From Mycolicibacterium brisbanense (GTDB lineage: Bacteria > Actinomycetota > Actinomycetes > Mycobacteriales > Mycobacteriaceae), in NCBI RefSeq assembly GCF_001570425.1, contig NZ_BCSX01000021.1, positions 1-64,000 of the forward strand: a stretch of 64,000 nucleotides of DNA. The letters are read 5' to 3'. Below, in pieces: positions 27,602 to 36,461 of this stretch. The position numbers and the translations under genes were made by a program. Each line of letters opens with the position of its first letter. The stretch's first letter is position 1. The notes beneath the pieces are model-generated. The model had not been told where the DNA came from. It ran no database searches and saw only the letters and a program-made list of their open reading frames with translations.

Positions 27602-29800
27602 TCAGGACCGCTGAGAGTTGATGGTGGCCAGCAGTTGGTCGAGTTGGGCTCGGCTGACTTTTCCGCCAGAGAACCCGATCATTCGCTCGATCGGGATGGA
27701 TGCGGCCATCCGGAGCAGATCCACTCTGAGCCCCGGTGCGCTGCCGCCCGCGGGCATGACCTCGGCGACGGCGGCCATCACCACCGGGGCCGCGAACGGA
27801 TCGGCCAGCAACTCACCCAGCGTCGACTCACCGGTGAACGGCGTCGTCACCGCGTCGCCCTCGACGTGGACCGTTGCCTCAACCCGTAGGTTGCGGCTCG
27901 ACGCGCCGACCGACACTCGGTAGTCACCACCCTCGACCAGCCAGCCGTCGTTCCAGTACGCGAGATCGGTTCGCCGGACCCGTATTTCGACAACCTGGCA
28001 CTCGCCCGGAGCCAGCGTCACGCCGGCGAATCCGATCAGCCACCGCGGAGGTCGGCTCACCTCCGACGCCGGCAGCGCGGCATAGGCCTGGACGACTTCC
28101 CGGCCCGCCCGCTCGCCGGTGTTGGTCACACTCACGCGCACCTTCGCGAGGCCGTCGTCGACCTGAAGCTGCGAGTACTCGAAGTGCGTGTAGGACAGCC
28201 CGTGGCCGAACGGGAACGCGACATCCAGGCCTCGCGCGTCATACCAGCGGTAGCCGACGAATATCCGTTCGCCGTAGAGCGTATGTCCGCGCTCGGACGG
28301 GAAGTTCAGATACGAAGGCGTGTCCTGCAGCCGCAGCGGCACCGTTTCGGCGAGCCGACCCGACGGGTTGACCACGCCGAACAGCACGTCGGCGACGGCG
28401 CCGCCGCCGGCCTGCCCGAGCAGTGCACCGTCGAGGATCGCCGGGGCCAGCTCGGCCACCGCATCGAGGCGGACCACACCGCCGTGGGCGAGCACCACCA
28501 CCGTGCGTGGCTGGACCGCGACGACCTCGCGCAGCAATCGGAGCTGCTCGTCAGGAAGGTCGATGTGGGCACGGTCGAAGCCCTCCGACTCCTCCTCGGC
28601 GGTCAGCCCGAGGAACAGCACTGCGGTGTCGGCGGCAGCGGCGGCCGCGACGGCCGCGGCCACCGCGTCGGGGCCGGGCCCACCCGCGGCGAAGGTCACC
28701 TCGTGCGGCCCGGCGAGCCGACGGATCTCGTCGAGCGGGATGTCCAACCGTGTCGCGTTCACGTGCGAGCTACCGCCGCCCTGATACCGCGGCGTCTGCG
28801 CGAACGGCCCGATGACGGCCAAGCGCGACGGGGCAAGCGGCAGCACATCACCGTCGTTCTTGAGCAGTACGACGGCCGCTGCTGCGGCCTCGCGTGCCAG
28901 GCGGTGGTGTGCTTCGGCATCGAAAGATCCATCGCTGGAGGGCTTTTCGGTGGTGCGCTGTACCAGCTGTGCCACGCGCTGGGCGGCCTGGGTCACCACT
29001 GCCTCGTCGAGCGCTCCAGCCTGCACCGCCGCGACGACGTCGGCGTCGGTGACCCCGCCGGTGGTCGGCATCTCCAGATCCAGCCCGGCCGCCACCGCGG
29101 CGACCCGGTCGCGCACCGCACCCCAGTCGCTGACCACGACTCCGTCGAAGCCCCACTCGTCACGCAGCACACCCGTGAGCAGCCAGGCGTTCTCGGTGGC
29201 GTAGATGCCGTTGATGCGGTTGTACGAACACATCACCGTCCACGGCTGCGCTTCGCGCACCACCTGCTCGAACGCCCTCAGATAGATCTCGCGCAACGTT
29301 CGGTCGTCGACGTCGGAACTGGCCCGCATCCGGTCGTATTCGGCATTGTTGAGCGCGAAGTGCTTCACCGATGCGCCCACGCCCCGGCTCTGCACGCCCC
29401 GCACCCATGCGGCCCCGAGCGCACCGGCCAGCAGCGGATCCTCGGAGTAATACTCGAAATTGCGTCCACAGCGCGGATCCCGCTTGATGTTGACGCCCGG
29501 TCCGAGCAGCACCTGCACTCCCAGAGAACGGGATTCGTCTCCGAGCGCGGCACCGACGCGCTCCACCAGAGCGGGATCCCAGGTCTGGGCCAGCCCGACC
29601 GCGGGCGGGAAACATGTCGCAGGCTCGCTGGCGCCGACGCCGAGATGATCTGTCGCACTACCGGATTGCCTACGTACGCCGTGCGGCCCGTCGGTCAGCA
29701 CGATCGACGGGACGCCGTCAACGGCCTTGGTGGTCCAGAAGGTGGCCCCGCTACCCAGCGCGGCCCGCTGCTGCAACGGCAGGGCGGAGATGTCAGCCAT
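27602..29800 (-). CDS. glycoside hydrolase family 3 beta-glucosidase
   Basis: The 732-residue enzyme has the GH3 TIM barrel with the nucleophile Asp in GVVVSDWGAV (about residue 228), substrate-binding KHFALNNAEYDR and GPGVNIKRDPRCGRNFEYYSED, the second alpha/beta sandwich domain (VLLKNDGDVLPL), and a C-terminal fibronectin III-like domain (RVSVTNTGERAGREVVQAY). No signal peptide, so it hydrolyses imported glucosides in the cytosol. The acid/base Glu should lie in AEEESEGFDR. It is on the same strand as, and 44 bp upstream of, the small gene and TetR. Confidence 0.92.
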   Translation of the reverse strand: MADISALPLQQRAALGSGATFWTTKAVDGVPSIVLTDGPHGVRRQSGSATDHLGVGASEPATCFPPAVGLAQTWDPALVERVGAALGDESRSLGVQVLLGPGVNIKRDPRCGRNFEYYSEDPLLAGALGAAWVRGVQSRGVGASVKHFALNNAEYDRMRASSDVDDRTLREIYLRAFEQVVREAQPWTVMCSYNRINGIYATENAWLLTGVLRDEWGFDGVVVSDWGAVRDRVAAVAAGLDLEMPTTGGVTDADVVAAVQAGALDEAVVTQAAQRVAQLVQRTTEKPSSDGSFDAEAHHRLAREAAAAAVVLLKNDGDVLPLAPSRLAVIGPFAQTPRYQGGGSSHVNATRLDIPLDEIRRLAGPHEVTFAAGGPGPDAVAAAVAAAAAADTAVLFLGLTAEEESEGFDRAHIDLPDEQLRLLREVVAVQPRTVVVLAHGGVVRLDAVAELAPAILDGALLGQAGGGAVADVLFGVVNPSGRLAETVPLRLQDTPSYLNFPSERGHTLYGERIFVGYRWYDARGLDVAFPFGHGLSYTHFEYSQLQVDDGLAKVRVSVTNTGERAGREVVQAYAALPASEVSRPPRWLIGFAGVTLAPGECQVVEIRVRRTDLAYWNDGWLVEGGDYRVSVGASSRNLRVEATVHVEGDAVTTPFTGESTLGELLADPFAAPVVMAAVAEVMPAGGSAPGLRVDLLRMAASIPIERMIGFSGGKVSRAQLDQLLATINSQRS

Positions 29801-29821
29801 GCCTCCCAGGCTATCGACGCC

Positions 29822-31060
29822 TCAGTCGGTGACCTTCTGGAACTTGCCCAGCACAGTGACGCCGCCGTCGGACACCACGAATCCGCGGGCGCGGTCGTGG
29901 TCTTTGTCGACGCCGATCTGGACTCCGGCGGGTATCACGACGCCCTTGTCGATGATCGCGTTGCGTACCACGGCGTGTGGCCCGATCACCGTGTTGTCCA
30001 TGATCACCGAGCGTTCGACGAGGGCGTGCTCCTCCACCCGGACCCCTGGGGACAGCACCGACTCACGCACGAGGGCGCCGGAGACGATGACGCCGTTGGA
30101 CACCACGCTGTTGACGGCGCGGCCCACGCGGCCGTCGTCTTCATGGACGAATTTCGCCGGGGGGTGCGGCGGAATGTGAGTGAGGATGGGCCATTCGTGG
30201 TTGTACAGATTGAAGGCCGGCACGAGGGCGCACAGGTCCATGTGGGCGTCGTAGTAGGAGTCGAGGGTTCCGACGTCGCGCCAATAGCCGGTATCGGTGG
30301 GTGCTGCGCCGGGGACCTCGTTGCTCTGGAAGTCGTAAACCTGAGCGAGCCCCTGATCGACCATCATCGGCATGATGTTGCCGCCCATGTCGTGCTTGCT
30401 GGAGGAGTCTTCGGCGTCGGTGCGCAAGGCATCGAGCAGGACGTCGGTGGAGAACAGATAGTTGCCCATGGAGACGAAGGTTTCGTCGGGGGAGTCGTGC
30501 AGCCCTGGCGGATCTGACGGCTTCTCCAGGAATGCCTCGACTTGACGGCCGTCAGGGCCGGTCTTGATCACGCCGAAGGCGCTGGCCTCGCTGCGGGGCA
30601 CGCGAATGCCGGCGACTGTCGCGGCCGCGCCACCATCGAGGTGTTGGGCGATCATCTGGCGCGGGTCCATGCGATAGACGTGGTCGGCGCCGAAAACGAT
30701 TACCAGGTCCGGCTTTTCGTCGTAGATGAGGTTCAGCGACTGATATATCGCGTTGGCCGAACCCGTATACCACTGTGGGCCGAGCCGTTGCTGGGCGGGC
30801 ACCGGGGTCACGTAGTTGCCGAGCATGCTGCTCATCCGCCAGGTGGTGGTGATGTGGCGGTCCAGGCTGTGGCTCTTGTATTGGGTGAGCACCGCGATGC
30901 GCAGCACCCCGGCGTTGACCAGGTTGGACAACGCGAAGTCGATCAATCGGTACAGTCCGGCGAACGGCACCGCGGGTTTGGCCCGGTCCAGTGTCAGAGG
31001 TGATAGGCGCTTGCCCTCACCGCCGGCCAGGACGATGCCGAGAACTTTTGGATCGGCCAT
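29822..31060 (-). CDS. glgC: glucose-1-phosphate adenylyltransferase
   Basis: The enzyme (412 residues from ATG 31060, preceded by GGAG on the minus strand) has the nucleotide-binding signature [24 protein letters not shown], the GADHVYRMD metal site, the glucose-1-phosphate region [11 protein letters not shown] and a left-handed beta-helix C-terminus. It makes ADP-glucose for glycogen and, in mycobacteria, for methylglucose lipopolysaccharide and capsular glucan. A longer upstream open frame is not supported. It ends 21 bp from the GH3 gene on the same strand. Confidence 0.95.
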   Translation of the reverse strand: MADPKVLGIVLAGGEGKRLSPLTLDRAKPAVPFAGLYRLIDFALSNLVNAGVLRIAVLTQYKSHSLDRHITTTWRMSSMLGNYVTPVPAQQRLGPQWYTGSANAIYQSLNLIYDEKPDLVIVFGADHVYRMDPRQMIAQHLDGGAAATVAGIRVPRSEASAFGVIKTGPDGRQVEAFLEKPSDPPGLHDSPDETFVSMGNYLFSTDVLLDALRTDAEDSSSKHDMGGNIMPMMVDQGLAQVYDFQSNEVPGAAPTDTGYWRDVGTLDSYYDAHMDLCALVPAFNLYNHEWPILTHIPPHPPAKFVHEDDGRVGRAVNSVVSNGVIVSGALVRESVLSPGVRVEEHALVERSVIMDNTVIGPHAVVRNAIIDKGVVIPAGVQIGVDKDHDRARGFVVSDGGVTVLGKFQKVTD

Positions 31061-31383
31061 CTCAGAACTCCTCCGAACGACAACGCCGCGCCCAATTCCG
31101 TGCGGACACTGAATCGTAAAGGCGCAACTCGACATTTGTGCCGGGGTCGGCGAAATCAACACGCGAGGATTTTTTCGCAGGCAATCCCAGACAACCGCAG
31201 ACGAACACGTTTTAGTCGAACAAGATCGGGGATGATTGCGCGCGTGCGTAATTCGGATCGGCACGCCGAAAGCCAACCGAACACAACGGAAACCACACGC
31301 ATTGCCACGTAAATGCGAAAAATTGGTCTAGACTCCGCAATTGCCCTGCGAACACGCTACGCAGGGTTCTAGTTTGAGCATTC
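31061..31383. other. divergent intergenic region between glgC and the sugar porter
   Basis: These 323 bp are visibly more A/T-rich than the surroundings and contain no gene. They must carry the promoters of glgC (minus) and the sugar porter operon (plus). The only clear structure is CCCTGCG-N9-CGCAGGG near the plus-strand gene. Confidence 0.6.
31344..31366. promoter_or_regulatory. inverted repeat upstream of the sugar porter gene, possible operator
   Basis: CCCTGCG (31344-31350) and CGCAGGG (31360-31366) form a perfect 7-bp inverted repeat with a 9-bp centre, 17 bp before the start codon. Position and symmetry suit a repressor operator; the regulator is not identifiable. Confidence 0.5.
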
Positions 31384-32781
31384 ATGAAACCTCTGGTGAT
31401 TCGCAGTGCCGTTGTCGCTGCGCTCGGTGGCCTGATTTTCGGGTTTGACACCGCGGTCATCTCCGGTGCGGAGGAGCAGATCCAGCACGTTTTCGCGCTC
31501 AGTGATGCGAAGTTGGGCTTCACGGTGACGACTGCGCTGATCGGGACGATCGTGGGGGCTTTGACGGCGGGGCGTCCCGCTGACCGGTACGGCCGCAAGA
31601 AGGTGCTCTACGCGATCGGCGTCTTCTACGTGTTGGGTGCGTTGGGCTCGGCCCTGGCAACCAATGTGGAGACGCTGATGGCCTTCCGGTTCCTCGGCGG
31701 TCTCGGTGTCGGCGCAGCCAGTGTGTGCGCCCCGATCTATACCGCGGAAGTGGCCCCTGCCGCCCATCGTGGGCGGTTGGTCGGTTTGGTGCAGTTCAAC
31801 ATCGTGCTCGGCATTCTGCTGGCCTATGCGTCCAACGCCGTGGTCCGCGCACTCGCCGACGGCGAGCATGCGTGGCGCTGGATGCTGGGCGTGATGGTGC
31901 TGCCCGCGGCGGTGTTCCTGCTTCTATTGCCGACGGTGCCGGAAACCCCGCGGTGGCTGGCGACGGCGGGCCGGTGGGATGAGGCCACCGCGACGTGCAA
32001 CCGGCTGTGCTCGACACCGGAGGAGGCCGGCTTCGAAATGGCCGAGATCCGGGCGTCGCTGGCGGCCGCCGAGAATGCGCCGTCGGTACCGTTCTTCACT
32101 CCCGGGCACCGCAAAGTCATCCTGCTCGCGGTCGCGATCGCGTTCTTCAATCAGATGTCGGGCATCAACGCGATCCTGTACTACGCGCCGCGCGTCATGC
32201 AGCAGGCCGGCGCGAGCACCAGTGCCGCGTACTGGATGAGTGTGGCCGTGGGCGCGATGAATCTTGTTGCGACCATGGCCGCGTTGACCGTGATCGACAA
32301 GATCGGCAGGCGCAGGCTCATGATCGTCGGCTCGATCGGCTATCTCATCTCGCTGGGGTTCTTGGCGGGGGTGATGTTCTACTACGAGGACGCTCGTGGC
32401 GGCGAGTTCACCACCACCTCGTCGGTACTGGTGCTGGCCGGGTTGATGGTGTTCATCGCCGCGCATGCGTTCGGGCAGGGCTCGGTGATCTGGGTGTTCA
32501 TCTCCGAGATCTTCCCGAACCGGATCCGTGGCCGCGGCCAGTCGCTGGGCAGCCTGACGCACTGGGTGTTCGCCGCGATCACGTCGTTCGCGTTTCCGCC
32601 GATCATCGGGGCGTTCGGCGGGGGTGTCGCGTTCAGCATCTTCTTCGTCGCGATGCTCGGCCAGCTGGCGTGGGTGCTGAAGGTCATGCCTGAAACCAAG
32701 GGTGTGCCGCTGGAGGAGATGGAGGCCAAGCTCGGCCTCACCCATGAACCCGGTGGTCCGCTCACGGCGAGGGGGCACTGA
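31384..32781 (+). CDS. MFS sugar porter family transporter
   Basis: The 465-residue protein has 12 membrane helices and sugar porter signatures: GGLIFGFDTAVISGAEEQI in helix 1, GRPADRYGRKK between helices 2 and 3, RFLGGLGVGAASVCAPIYTAEVAPAAHRGRLVG, PETPRWL before the central loop, and AFGQGSVIWVFISEIFPNRIRGRGQ. It likely imports a hexose or pentitol by proton symport. The next gene, a PfkB kinase, starts within its stop codon (TGATG), so the two form an uptake-and-phosphorylation pair. Confidence 0.92.
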   Translation: MKPLVIRSAVVAALGGLIFGFDTAVISGAEEQIQHVFALSDAKLGFTVTTALIGTIVGALTAGRPADRYGRKKVLYAIGVFYVLGALGSALATNVETLMAFRFLGGLGVGAASVCAPIYTAEVAPAAHRGRLVGLVQFNIVLGILLAYASNAVVRALADGEHAWRWMLGVMVLPAAVFLLLLPTVPETPRWLATAGRWDEATATCNRLCSTPEEAGFEMAEIRASLAAAENAPSVPFFTPGHRKVILLAVAIAFFNQMSGINAILYYAPRVMQQAGASTSAAYWMSVAVGAMNLVATMAALTVIDKIGRRRLMIVGSIGYLISLGFLAGVMFYYEDARGGEFTTTSSVLVLAGLMVFIAAHAFGQGSVIWVFISEIFPNRIRGRGQSLGSLTHWVFAAITSFAFPPIIGAFGGGVAFSIFFVAMLGQLAWVLKVMPETKGVPLEEMEAKLGLTHEPGGPLTARGH

Positions 32782-33728
32782 TGACCGGCCGAGTGCTCAG
32801 TCTCGGTGAGGCGTTGATCGACGTCGTCATCCGGCCCGAATCGATCGAGGAACACGTTGGTGGCAGTCCGCTCAACGTCGCGGTCGGTATCGCCACCCTC
32901 GGTCACCCGGCGAGCATCTGCGCCCATTGGGGCGCCGACGACCGCGGTGACATGCTGCGCCGCCGCGCGCAGGCCGCCGGCCTGGAGGTCGTCACAGGCA
33001 CCGACTCGGCGGACAAGACGCCGGTCGCGTTCGCGCACGTCGACGAACATGGCCATGCCACTTACGATTTCGATCTGACCTGGGAGGTGCCGCCGCTGCC
33101 GGACCTGTCGTCGTTCGGGCATCTGCACACCGGCAGCATCGCGGTCACCCTGGAACCGGGAGGTTCGGCGGTCGTCGATGTCGCCGCCCGGATGCAGGGG
33201 AGCTGCACCGTGTCCTATGACCCGAATATCCGTCCGGCGCTGATGAAATCGCCCGATGCGGTGATGGATCGCGTCGAGCGGATGGTCGCGCTGTCGGACG
33301 TGGTCAAGGCCAGCGATGAGGACCTGGCGTGGCTGTATCCGCAGACACCGGTCGAAGACGTCATGCGCAGGTGGGTCACCAGCGGCCCGGCGATGGTGGT
33401 GGTCACCCGCGGACCCTGGGGCGCCTACGCGCTGCTGGCCAACAACCGGGACATGCTGCACCTCGATCAGCTGACCGTCGAGGTCGGCGACTCTGTCGGC
33501 GCCGGGGACTCCTTCATGGCGGGGTTGATCTCCGGGCTGATGGATGCCCGCCTGCTCGGCTCGTCTTCCGCACGACAGCGACTGGCCGCAGTGAGCTGGT
33601 CCGACGTCCAGCCCGCGCTGCACCGCGCCATCATCACCAGCGCGTTGACCGTCAGTCATTCCGGGGCATACGCACCGGTGATGGCCGAGGTGCAGGCAGT
33701 TCAGGACGCGGATCCGATGCTGCGCTGA
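32781..33728 (+). CDS. PfkB family carbohydrate kinase (fructokinase-like)
   Basis: The 315-residue kinase has the PfkB entry motif VGGSPLNVAVGIATLG and the C-terminal signature DSVGAGDSFMAGLISGL with the catalytic Asp. The substrate-binding start LSLGEALIDVV and the YDPNIRPALM block fit the fructokinase/2-keto-3-deoxygluconate kinase branch. Coupling to the sugar porter suggests that it phosphorylates the imported sugar, plausibly fructose. The last part of the protein has a Ser/Arg-rich insertion before the final helix. Confidence 0.87.
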   Translation: MTGRVLSLGEALIDVVIRPESIEEHVGGSPLNVAVGIATLGHPASICAHWGADDRGDMLRRRAQAAGLEVVTGTDSADKTPVAFAHVDEHGHATYDFDLTWEVPPLPDLSSFGHLHTGSIAVTLEPGGSAVVDVAARMQGSCTVSYDPNIRPALMKSPDAVMDRVERMVALSDVVKASDEDLAWLYPQTPVEDVMRRWVTSGPAMVVVTRGPWGAYALLANNRDMLHLDQLTVEVGDSVGAGDSFMAGLISGLMDARLLGSSSARQRLAAVSWSDVQPALHRAIITSALTVSHSGAYAPVMAEVQAVQDADPMLR

Positions 33729-33751
33729 CCTGATCGCCGGCACCGCGCACC

Positions 33752-33777
33752 TTTACAAAATATCTACCAACTGTCAC
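33752..33777. promoter_or_regulatory. TTTACA-N14-TGTCAC motif (site A) upstream of P450
   Basis: TTTACA (33752-33757) and TGTCAC (33772-33777), 38 bp before the P450 start. It matches site B at 36070 in both half-sites, in the AAAT following the first and in the GC following the second. Confidence 0.6.
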
Positions 33778-33814
33778 GCTGAATTTCGTTCTCGCCCCGG
33801 CGGAAGGAATCCAC

Positions 33815-35071
33815 GTGACCGTTGTCGGCTCGCCGCAGGCACGCGCATACAGTCCATTCGACATCACGTCCCACGACTTCTGGAGCCGACCGTTCGCCGA
33901 ACGTGACCACACCTTCGCCCGACTGCGAGCGCGTGACGGATTGAGTTGGCACCAGCCGCTTTCGACGCTTTTCGACGTCTCAGAACCCGGATTCTGGGCA
34001 CTGACCCGCCGCGCCGACATCCAGTTCGCCAGTCAGCACCCGGAGCTGTTTACCTCCACGCACGGCGTGGCGCTGGACCCTATGCCTGCCGACGTGCAGA
34101 AGTTCGCGTCGTTCTTCCTGGCGATGGACCCGCCCGAGCACACCACCTACCGCCGATTGATCAGCTCGGCGTTCACGCCCCGCAACGTCCGCCGGATCGA
34201 GGAGCAGATTCATCGCAATGCCGCGGCGGTGGTCGACGACCTGATCGGGGTGGGGGAGGTGGACTTCGTCGAGGCCTGCTCGGCGCAGCTGCCGATGAAG
34301 ACCATTTCGGACATGCTCGGGGTACCCGCGGCCGACCAACCCGCACTCGCCAAGGCCGCCGAGAAGTTGTTCAGCATGAGCGACGACGAGTACTCCAGCA
34401 TCGAAGAACGTGCCATGGACACGATCAACGAGATCATGTTGATCTCGTCGACGGGCGTCGAACTGGCGAAGTTCCGCCGGGCCAATCCGGGTGATGACCT
34501 GATGACCAGCATCGTCAACGCCGAAGTGGATGGTCATCGGCTCACCGATGAGGAGATCGGCGCGTTTCTCATCCTGCTCGCCTCGGCGGGCAACGACACC
34601 ACCAAGCAGACCACGACGCACGCCATGATGGCCCTGGCCGCCCATCCGGATCAAAAGGCTTGGCTGCTGGAGGATTTCGACGGCCGGATCGGGCTCGCGG
34701 TCGAGGAGTTCGTCCGGTGGTCGACGCCGGTGCTGCAGTTCGCGCGGTTCGCGACCGCGGATGTCGAGATCGCAGGCCAGACAATCGGTGCCGGGGACAA
34801 AGTCGGCTTGTTCTACTGTTCGGCCAACCGGGACGAGTCGGTGTTCACCGATCCGCACCGGTTCGACCTGAGCCGGTCGCCGAACCCGCAGATCGGCTTC
34901 GGCGGCGGCGGGCCGCACTTCTGCCTGGGCAATCAACTCGCCAAGACTGAGCTGCGAAACCTGTTCCGCGAGTTGCTGACCCGCATCAAGAGCATCGAGT
35001 TCGGCGAACCCGAGCTGCTCTACAGCAGCTTCGTCCACGGCATCAAGCGTGTGCCCGCGCACATCCGGTAG
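33815..35071 (+). CDS. cytochrome P450
   Basis: The 418-residue P450 starts with GTG at 33815. The heme-thiolate loop is FGGGGPHFCLGNQLAKTEL, the I-helix oxygen-activating motif is ASAGNDTTKQTT, and the K-helix E-x-x-R is EEFVRW. It is soluble, of the bacterial class I type needing ferredoxin; no ferredoxin or reductase gene is near. The length and N-terminal DITSHDFWSRPFAERDHTFARLRA resemble mycobacterial CYPs acting on steroids, terpenoids or fatty acids, but substrate cannot be stated. The next gene is a convergent SMP-30 lactonase with the same upstream motif. Confidence 0.93.
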   Translation: MTVVGSPQARAYSPFDITSHDFWSRPFAERDHTFARLRARDGLSWHQPLSTLFDVSEPGFWALTRRADIQFASQHPELFTSTHGVALDPMPADVQKFASFFLAMDPPEHTTYRRLISSAFTPRNVRRIEEQIHRNAAAVVDDLIGVGEVDFVEACSAQLPMKTISDMLGVPAADQPALAKAAEKLFSMSDDEYSSIEERAMDTINEIMLISSTGVELAKFRRANPGDDLMTSIVNAEVDGHRLTDEEIGAFLILLASAGNDTTKQTTTHAMMALAAHPDQKAWLLEDFDGRIGLAVEEFVRWSTPVLQFARFATADVEIAGQTIGAGDKVGLFYCSANRDESVFTDPHRFDLSRSPNPQIGFGGGGPHFCLGNQLAKTELRNLFRELLTRIKSIEFGEPELLYSSFVHGIKRVPAHIR

Positions 35072-35090
35072 GACCCCTCGCCTTTTCCCG

Positions 35091-35149
35091 GCGAGCAGAC
35101 GTCAAAGTTCGCGAAACGCGGCGTGTCGCGAACTTTGACGTCTGCTCGC
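35091..35149. repeat. GCGAGCAGACG-type intergenic hairpin, copy 2
   Basis: Arms 35091-35113 and 35127-35149 are perfectly complementary over 23 bp around a 13-nt loop. It lies in the gap between the convergent P450 and SMP-30 genes. It shares GCGAGCAGACG with copies at 19911 and 53660 but its inner arm is different. Confidence 0.85.
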
Positions 35150-35170
35150 GCTGAGAAGGGGGGCGCCTTG

Positions 35171-36058
35171 TCAGTGGTGGTGGCCGTGCTCGTGCTCGCC
35201 CGGCGCGGGCACATCGACCATGAGCGCCTCGACACGCGAGAGCTTGGTGCCGATCAACCGCTGCGGGTAAGCGTCGGTGGTGGTGACCAGGAAGAGGGTG
35301 CGTCCCTCGGGGCCGCCGAGCGTGCACGCGATCGCGGTGCGCTCTCCGACGTCGACACGGTCGGTGACGGCGCCACCCTCGACGATGCGCTGGAACTCGT
35401 GCGCGAGCGTCAACGCGGTCCACACCCCGCCTTCGGCGTCGATCGCGATCCCGTCCGGCGGGCCGTCCAGCCCGTCGGCGAACACCCGGCGGCCGCTGAG
35501 CCCGCCCTCGGCGTCGATGGTGAACGCGGTCAGCCGGCGCCCGGTGGATTCCGCGACGACGAGGGTGCTGCCATCGGGTGTGATGGCCATGCCGTTGGGA
35601 AAGTCGAGGGCATCGGCGACGACGTGCACCGTGCGATCGCCGTCGATGCGCACGATGACACCGCCGGAACACTCCCCGTCGCTGCGCTCGCCCCCGAGGC
35701 GAGCCTGCGAGCCGACGTATGCACGGCCGTGCGCGTCGATCACCATGTCACCGAGCGCGGCCGGGGCCACGGAGCTCAGGTTGGCCAACAGCTCCACGGT
35801 GTCACCGTCGTAGACCAGCACCTGACGGCGCTCGGTGGAGACGATCAGCAGGGCGCCGTCAGGCCGAAAACCCAAGCCGGACGGGGCATGTCCGGGCAGC
35901 GGTAGCGTCGTCAACGCGCCGCCCAGGGTTACCGTGTGCACGGCCTGGCCGAGCATGTCGGAGAACCACAACAGCCCCTCGAACCAGCGCGGACCCTCGC
36001 CGAAGCAGAATCCGTCGGCCAGTTGTGTCGTCCGTACCGGTACGGCTTCAACCGTCAT
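35171..36058 (-). CDS. SMP-30/gluconolactonase/LRE family protein
   Basis: A six-bladed beta-propeller lactonase of 295 residues from ATG 36058 (AGGTAGG lies just upstream; GTG 36064 is an alternative). Conserved metal-site motifs include FGEGPRWFEG, where Glu binds the divalent metal, DALDFPNGMAITPDG, and GPPDGIAIDAEGGVW. It likely opens lactones formed by oxidation, which suits the convergent P450. The C-terminus is unusual: GEHEHGHHH, a short His-rich metal-binding-like tail. A TTTACA-N14-TGTCAC motif lies 12 bp before the start. Confidence 0.87.
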   Translation of the reverse strand: MTVEAVPVRTTQLADGFCFGEGPRWFEGLLWFSDMLGQAVHTVTLGGALTTLPLPGHAPSGLGFRPDGALLIVSTERRQVLVYDGDTVELLANLSSVAPAALGDMVIDAHGRAYVGSQARLGGERSDGECSGGVIVRIDGDRTVHVVADALDFPNGMAITPDGSTLVVAESTGRRLTAFTIDAEGGLSGRRVFADGLDGPPDGIAIDAEGGVWTALTLAHEFQRIVEGGAVTDRVDVGERTAIACTLGGPEGRTLFLVTTTDAYPQRLIGTKLSRVEALMVDVPAPGEHEHGHHH

Positions 36059-36069
36059 CGCCACCTACC

Positions 36070-36095
36070 TTTACAAAATCCACCCTGAGTGTCAC
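36070..36095. promoter_or_regulatory. TTTACA-N14-TGTCAC motif (site B) upstream of SMP-30 lactonase
   Basis: TTTACA (36070-36075) and TGTCAC (36090-36095). It lies between the SMP-30 start on the minus strand and a decayed esterase on the plus strand, and nearly duplicates site A before the P450 gene. Confidence 0.6.
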
Positions 36096-36132
36096 GCCCG
36101 CGGGGTGCTGCTGTCAACCGCGGCTGGGCCGG

Positions 36133-36339
36133 AATTCGGCGATCGCCTGCTCGGAACCCGATCTGCTGCGCGACGAGGCGCTCGACTGCGCACGACGTTT
36201 GCCGGCCGCCGGAGTGAGCACGGAACTGCACGTGTTTGCGGGCACCTGTCACGGCTTCGATTCGCTTTTGCCGCACTGGGAGACGAGCCGGGACCTGCAC
36301 ACCATGCAGGGCGTCGCACCGACGCGCGGGCGGTCGTGA
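36133..36339 (+). pseudogene. 3' remnant of an alpha/beta hydrolase (HSL/esterase) gene
   Basis: The reading frame ending at 36339 encodes only the last third of a hormone-sensitive-lipase-like esterase: EPDLLRDEALDCARRL, where Asp is the triad acid, then AAGVSTELHVFAGTCHGFDSLL with the triad His. The GDSAGG nucleophile region and HGG oxyanion motif are missing, and the frame runs without homology into the lactonase promoter upstream. It is therefore a deletion remnant. Its former promoter region may be the one now facing the lactonase gene. Confidence 0.75.
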
Positions 36340-36461
36340 TCTCGCCCGCGCGGCCTGTCTTGAGGTGGCGTCCGGTTAACGGGCTGGACAATAATGTGTC
36401 AACTACACCGTGGGACGATGTGTTTGGCGCGTCAGCGCGTTTGACCGATTGAGAGGTAGCT

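Noticed and set aside
36070..36095. Sites A-D read as alternative-sigma promoters (GTGACA-N16-TAAAGG)
   Set aside because: On the strand giving this reading, site A points into the 3' end of the PfkB gene and the -10 lacks the usual final T; an operator explains all four positions better.
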